Positions 63,601-64,000 of a stretch of 64,000 bases of DNA are shown in pieces (the stretch's first letter is position 1; each line of letters opens with the position of its first letter). Both the position numbers and the translations under genes were made by a program. The notes under the pieces were generated by a model. It made no database searches. It worked only from the letters and a program-made list of their open reading frames with translations, and was not told where the DNA came from. Origin of the DNA: Hydrangea macrophylla (Eukaryota > Streptophyta > Magnoliopsida > Cornales > Hydrangeaceae). The DNA is taken from positions 76,079,045 through 76,143,044 of the forward strand of contig CM066985.1 in assembly GCA_033977485.1 (NCBI GenBank), read 5' to 3'.

Positions 63601-64000
63601 ACGTACTCCTTAAGGTTTCACCTGTTCGTGGAATAGTACGTTTTGGTCAGAAGAGAGGGAAGTTGGCACCTCGTTTCATCGGACCGTTCGAGATTTTGGA
63701 GCGTGTTGGGAAAGTGGCTTATCGGCTCGCGTTGCCACCAAAGATGTCTGGTGTTCATAATGTGTTCCATGTCAGTATGTTAAGGAAATACATACGGGAT
63801 CCTTCACATGTGGTTAATTTTGATGATATTGAGACAAGTCAGAATGTTGTCTACAAGGATAGACCTGTGAGAATTCTTGACCAGAGTATCAAGAGGCTGA
63901 GAAGAAGAGACGTTCCTTTGGTTAAAGTTCAGTGGAGGCATCATGACGAAGGAGAGGCGTCGTGGGAGTTAGAGTCAGACATGAGGACTAGATACCCCGA
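60657..64000 (+). CDS. Element 6: intact Ty3 pol (protease-RT-RNase H-integrase), open at window end
   Basis: Reading from 60663 (codons GAG CAA CGA) I found no stop to 64000: 1,112 codons plus two bases. Protease DTGA at residue 21 and ILGMDWL near 100. [22 protein letters not shown], catalytic FIDD at 338-341, [17 protein letters not shown]. RNase H: SDAS with D487, [22 protein letters not shown]. Integrase: H701 and C738/C741 zinc end, then D771, D832 and E868, exactly D-D-35-E; GPF at about 1007; chromodomain-like tail from about 1060 ([20 protein letters not shown]). The start, gag and 5' LTR are missing: the frame begins abruptly after an F-unit interior. All catalytic residues are present, so this copy was recently active or under selection. 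Sense is plus, opposite to the F array. Confidence 0.92.

Overview
This window is repeat-dominated nuclear DNA from a flowering plant, probably a eudicot. The evidence is nested Ty3/gypsy and Ty1/copia-type LTR retrotransposons with plant primer-binding sites (initiator tRNA-Met type, TGGTATCAGAGCC), hAT and Mutator-like MITEs, and one exon-like remnant of a plant AAA-ATPase. No bacterial operons, rRNA, tRNA genes or CRISPR arrays were seen. The species cannot be told from sequence alone.

Layout. 1-7.7 kb: an antisense LTR end, a degenerate tandem array leading into a broken copia-type gag, a decayed AAA-ATPase last exon, then a MITE zone (a hAT element with a second hAT inside it and a 33-G run, several small foldback MITEs, and a 1-kb long inverted repeat). 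7.7-21.7 kb: element 1, a complete but decayed minus-strand Tekay/Del-like Ty3 retrotransposon with perfect GATAT target duplications; its 5' LTR is split by a 3.8-kb gag-only TAT-like element. 22.4-39.1 kb: element 2, a plus-strand relative, interrupted by a LARD-like element (A) whose LTR is itself interrupted by a 3.3-kb solo LTR (B). 39.1-43.8 kb: a non-coding TE fragment and a minus-strand TAT-lineage pol fragment. 43.8-49.9 kb: element 3 (plus, 5' LTR and leader only) and element 4 (minus, LTR plus integrase end). 49.9-60.7 kb: a tandem array of near-identical LTR-internal units (F0-F5). 60.7-64 kb: element 6, an uninterrupted Ty3 pol reading frame of at least 1,112 codons that runs off the window and looks young.

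How the parts relate. Elements 1, 2, 3 and 4 share one unusually long LTR architecture (about 2.2-2.5 kb): a short U3 with a cluster of ATCGAT-centred palindromes, a TATA box, a CT/GA-rich leader, a conserved hairpin, a second palindrome cluster, a lineage-specific minisatellite, a second conserved hairpin, and a short reading frame. That frame is exactly 60 codons in three LTR copies, 54 in a fourth and 28 in a related chimeric LTR. Its stop lies 287-297 bp from the LTR 3' end wherever the LTR is uninterrupted. Elements 1 and 2 also carry a homologous open frame between the primer-binding site and gag. These two LTR/leader-encoded frames are the best candidates for undescribed biology here. 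I could not run alignments, dN/dS tests, RNA folding or database searches, so identity statements are by eye. The near-identical F array and the abrupt junction at about 60,657 could also reflect assembly error.
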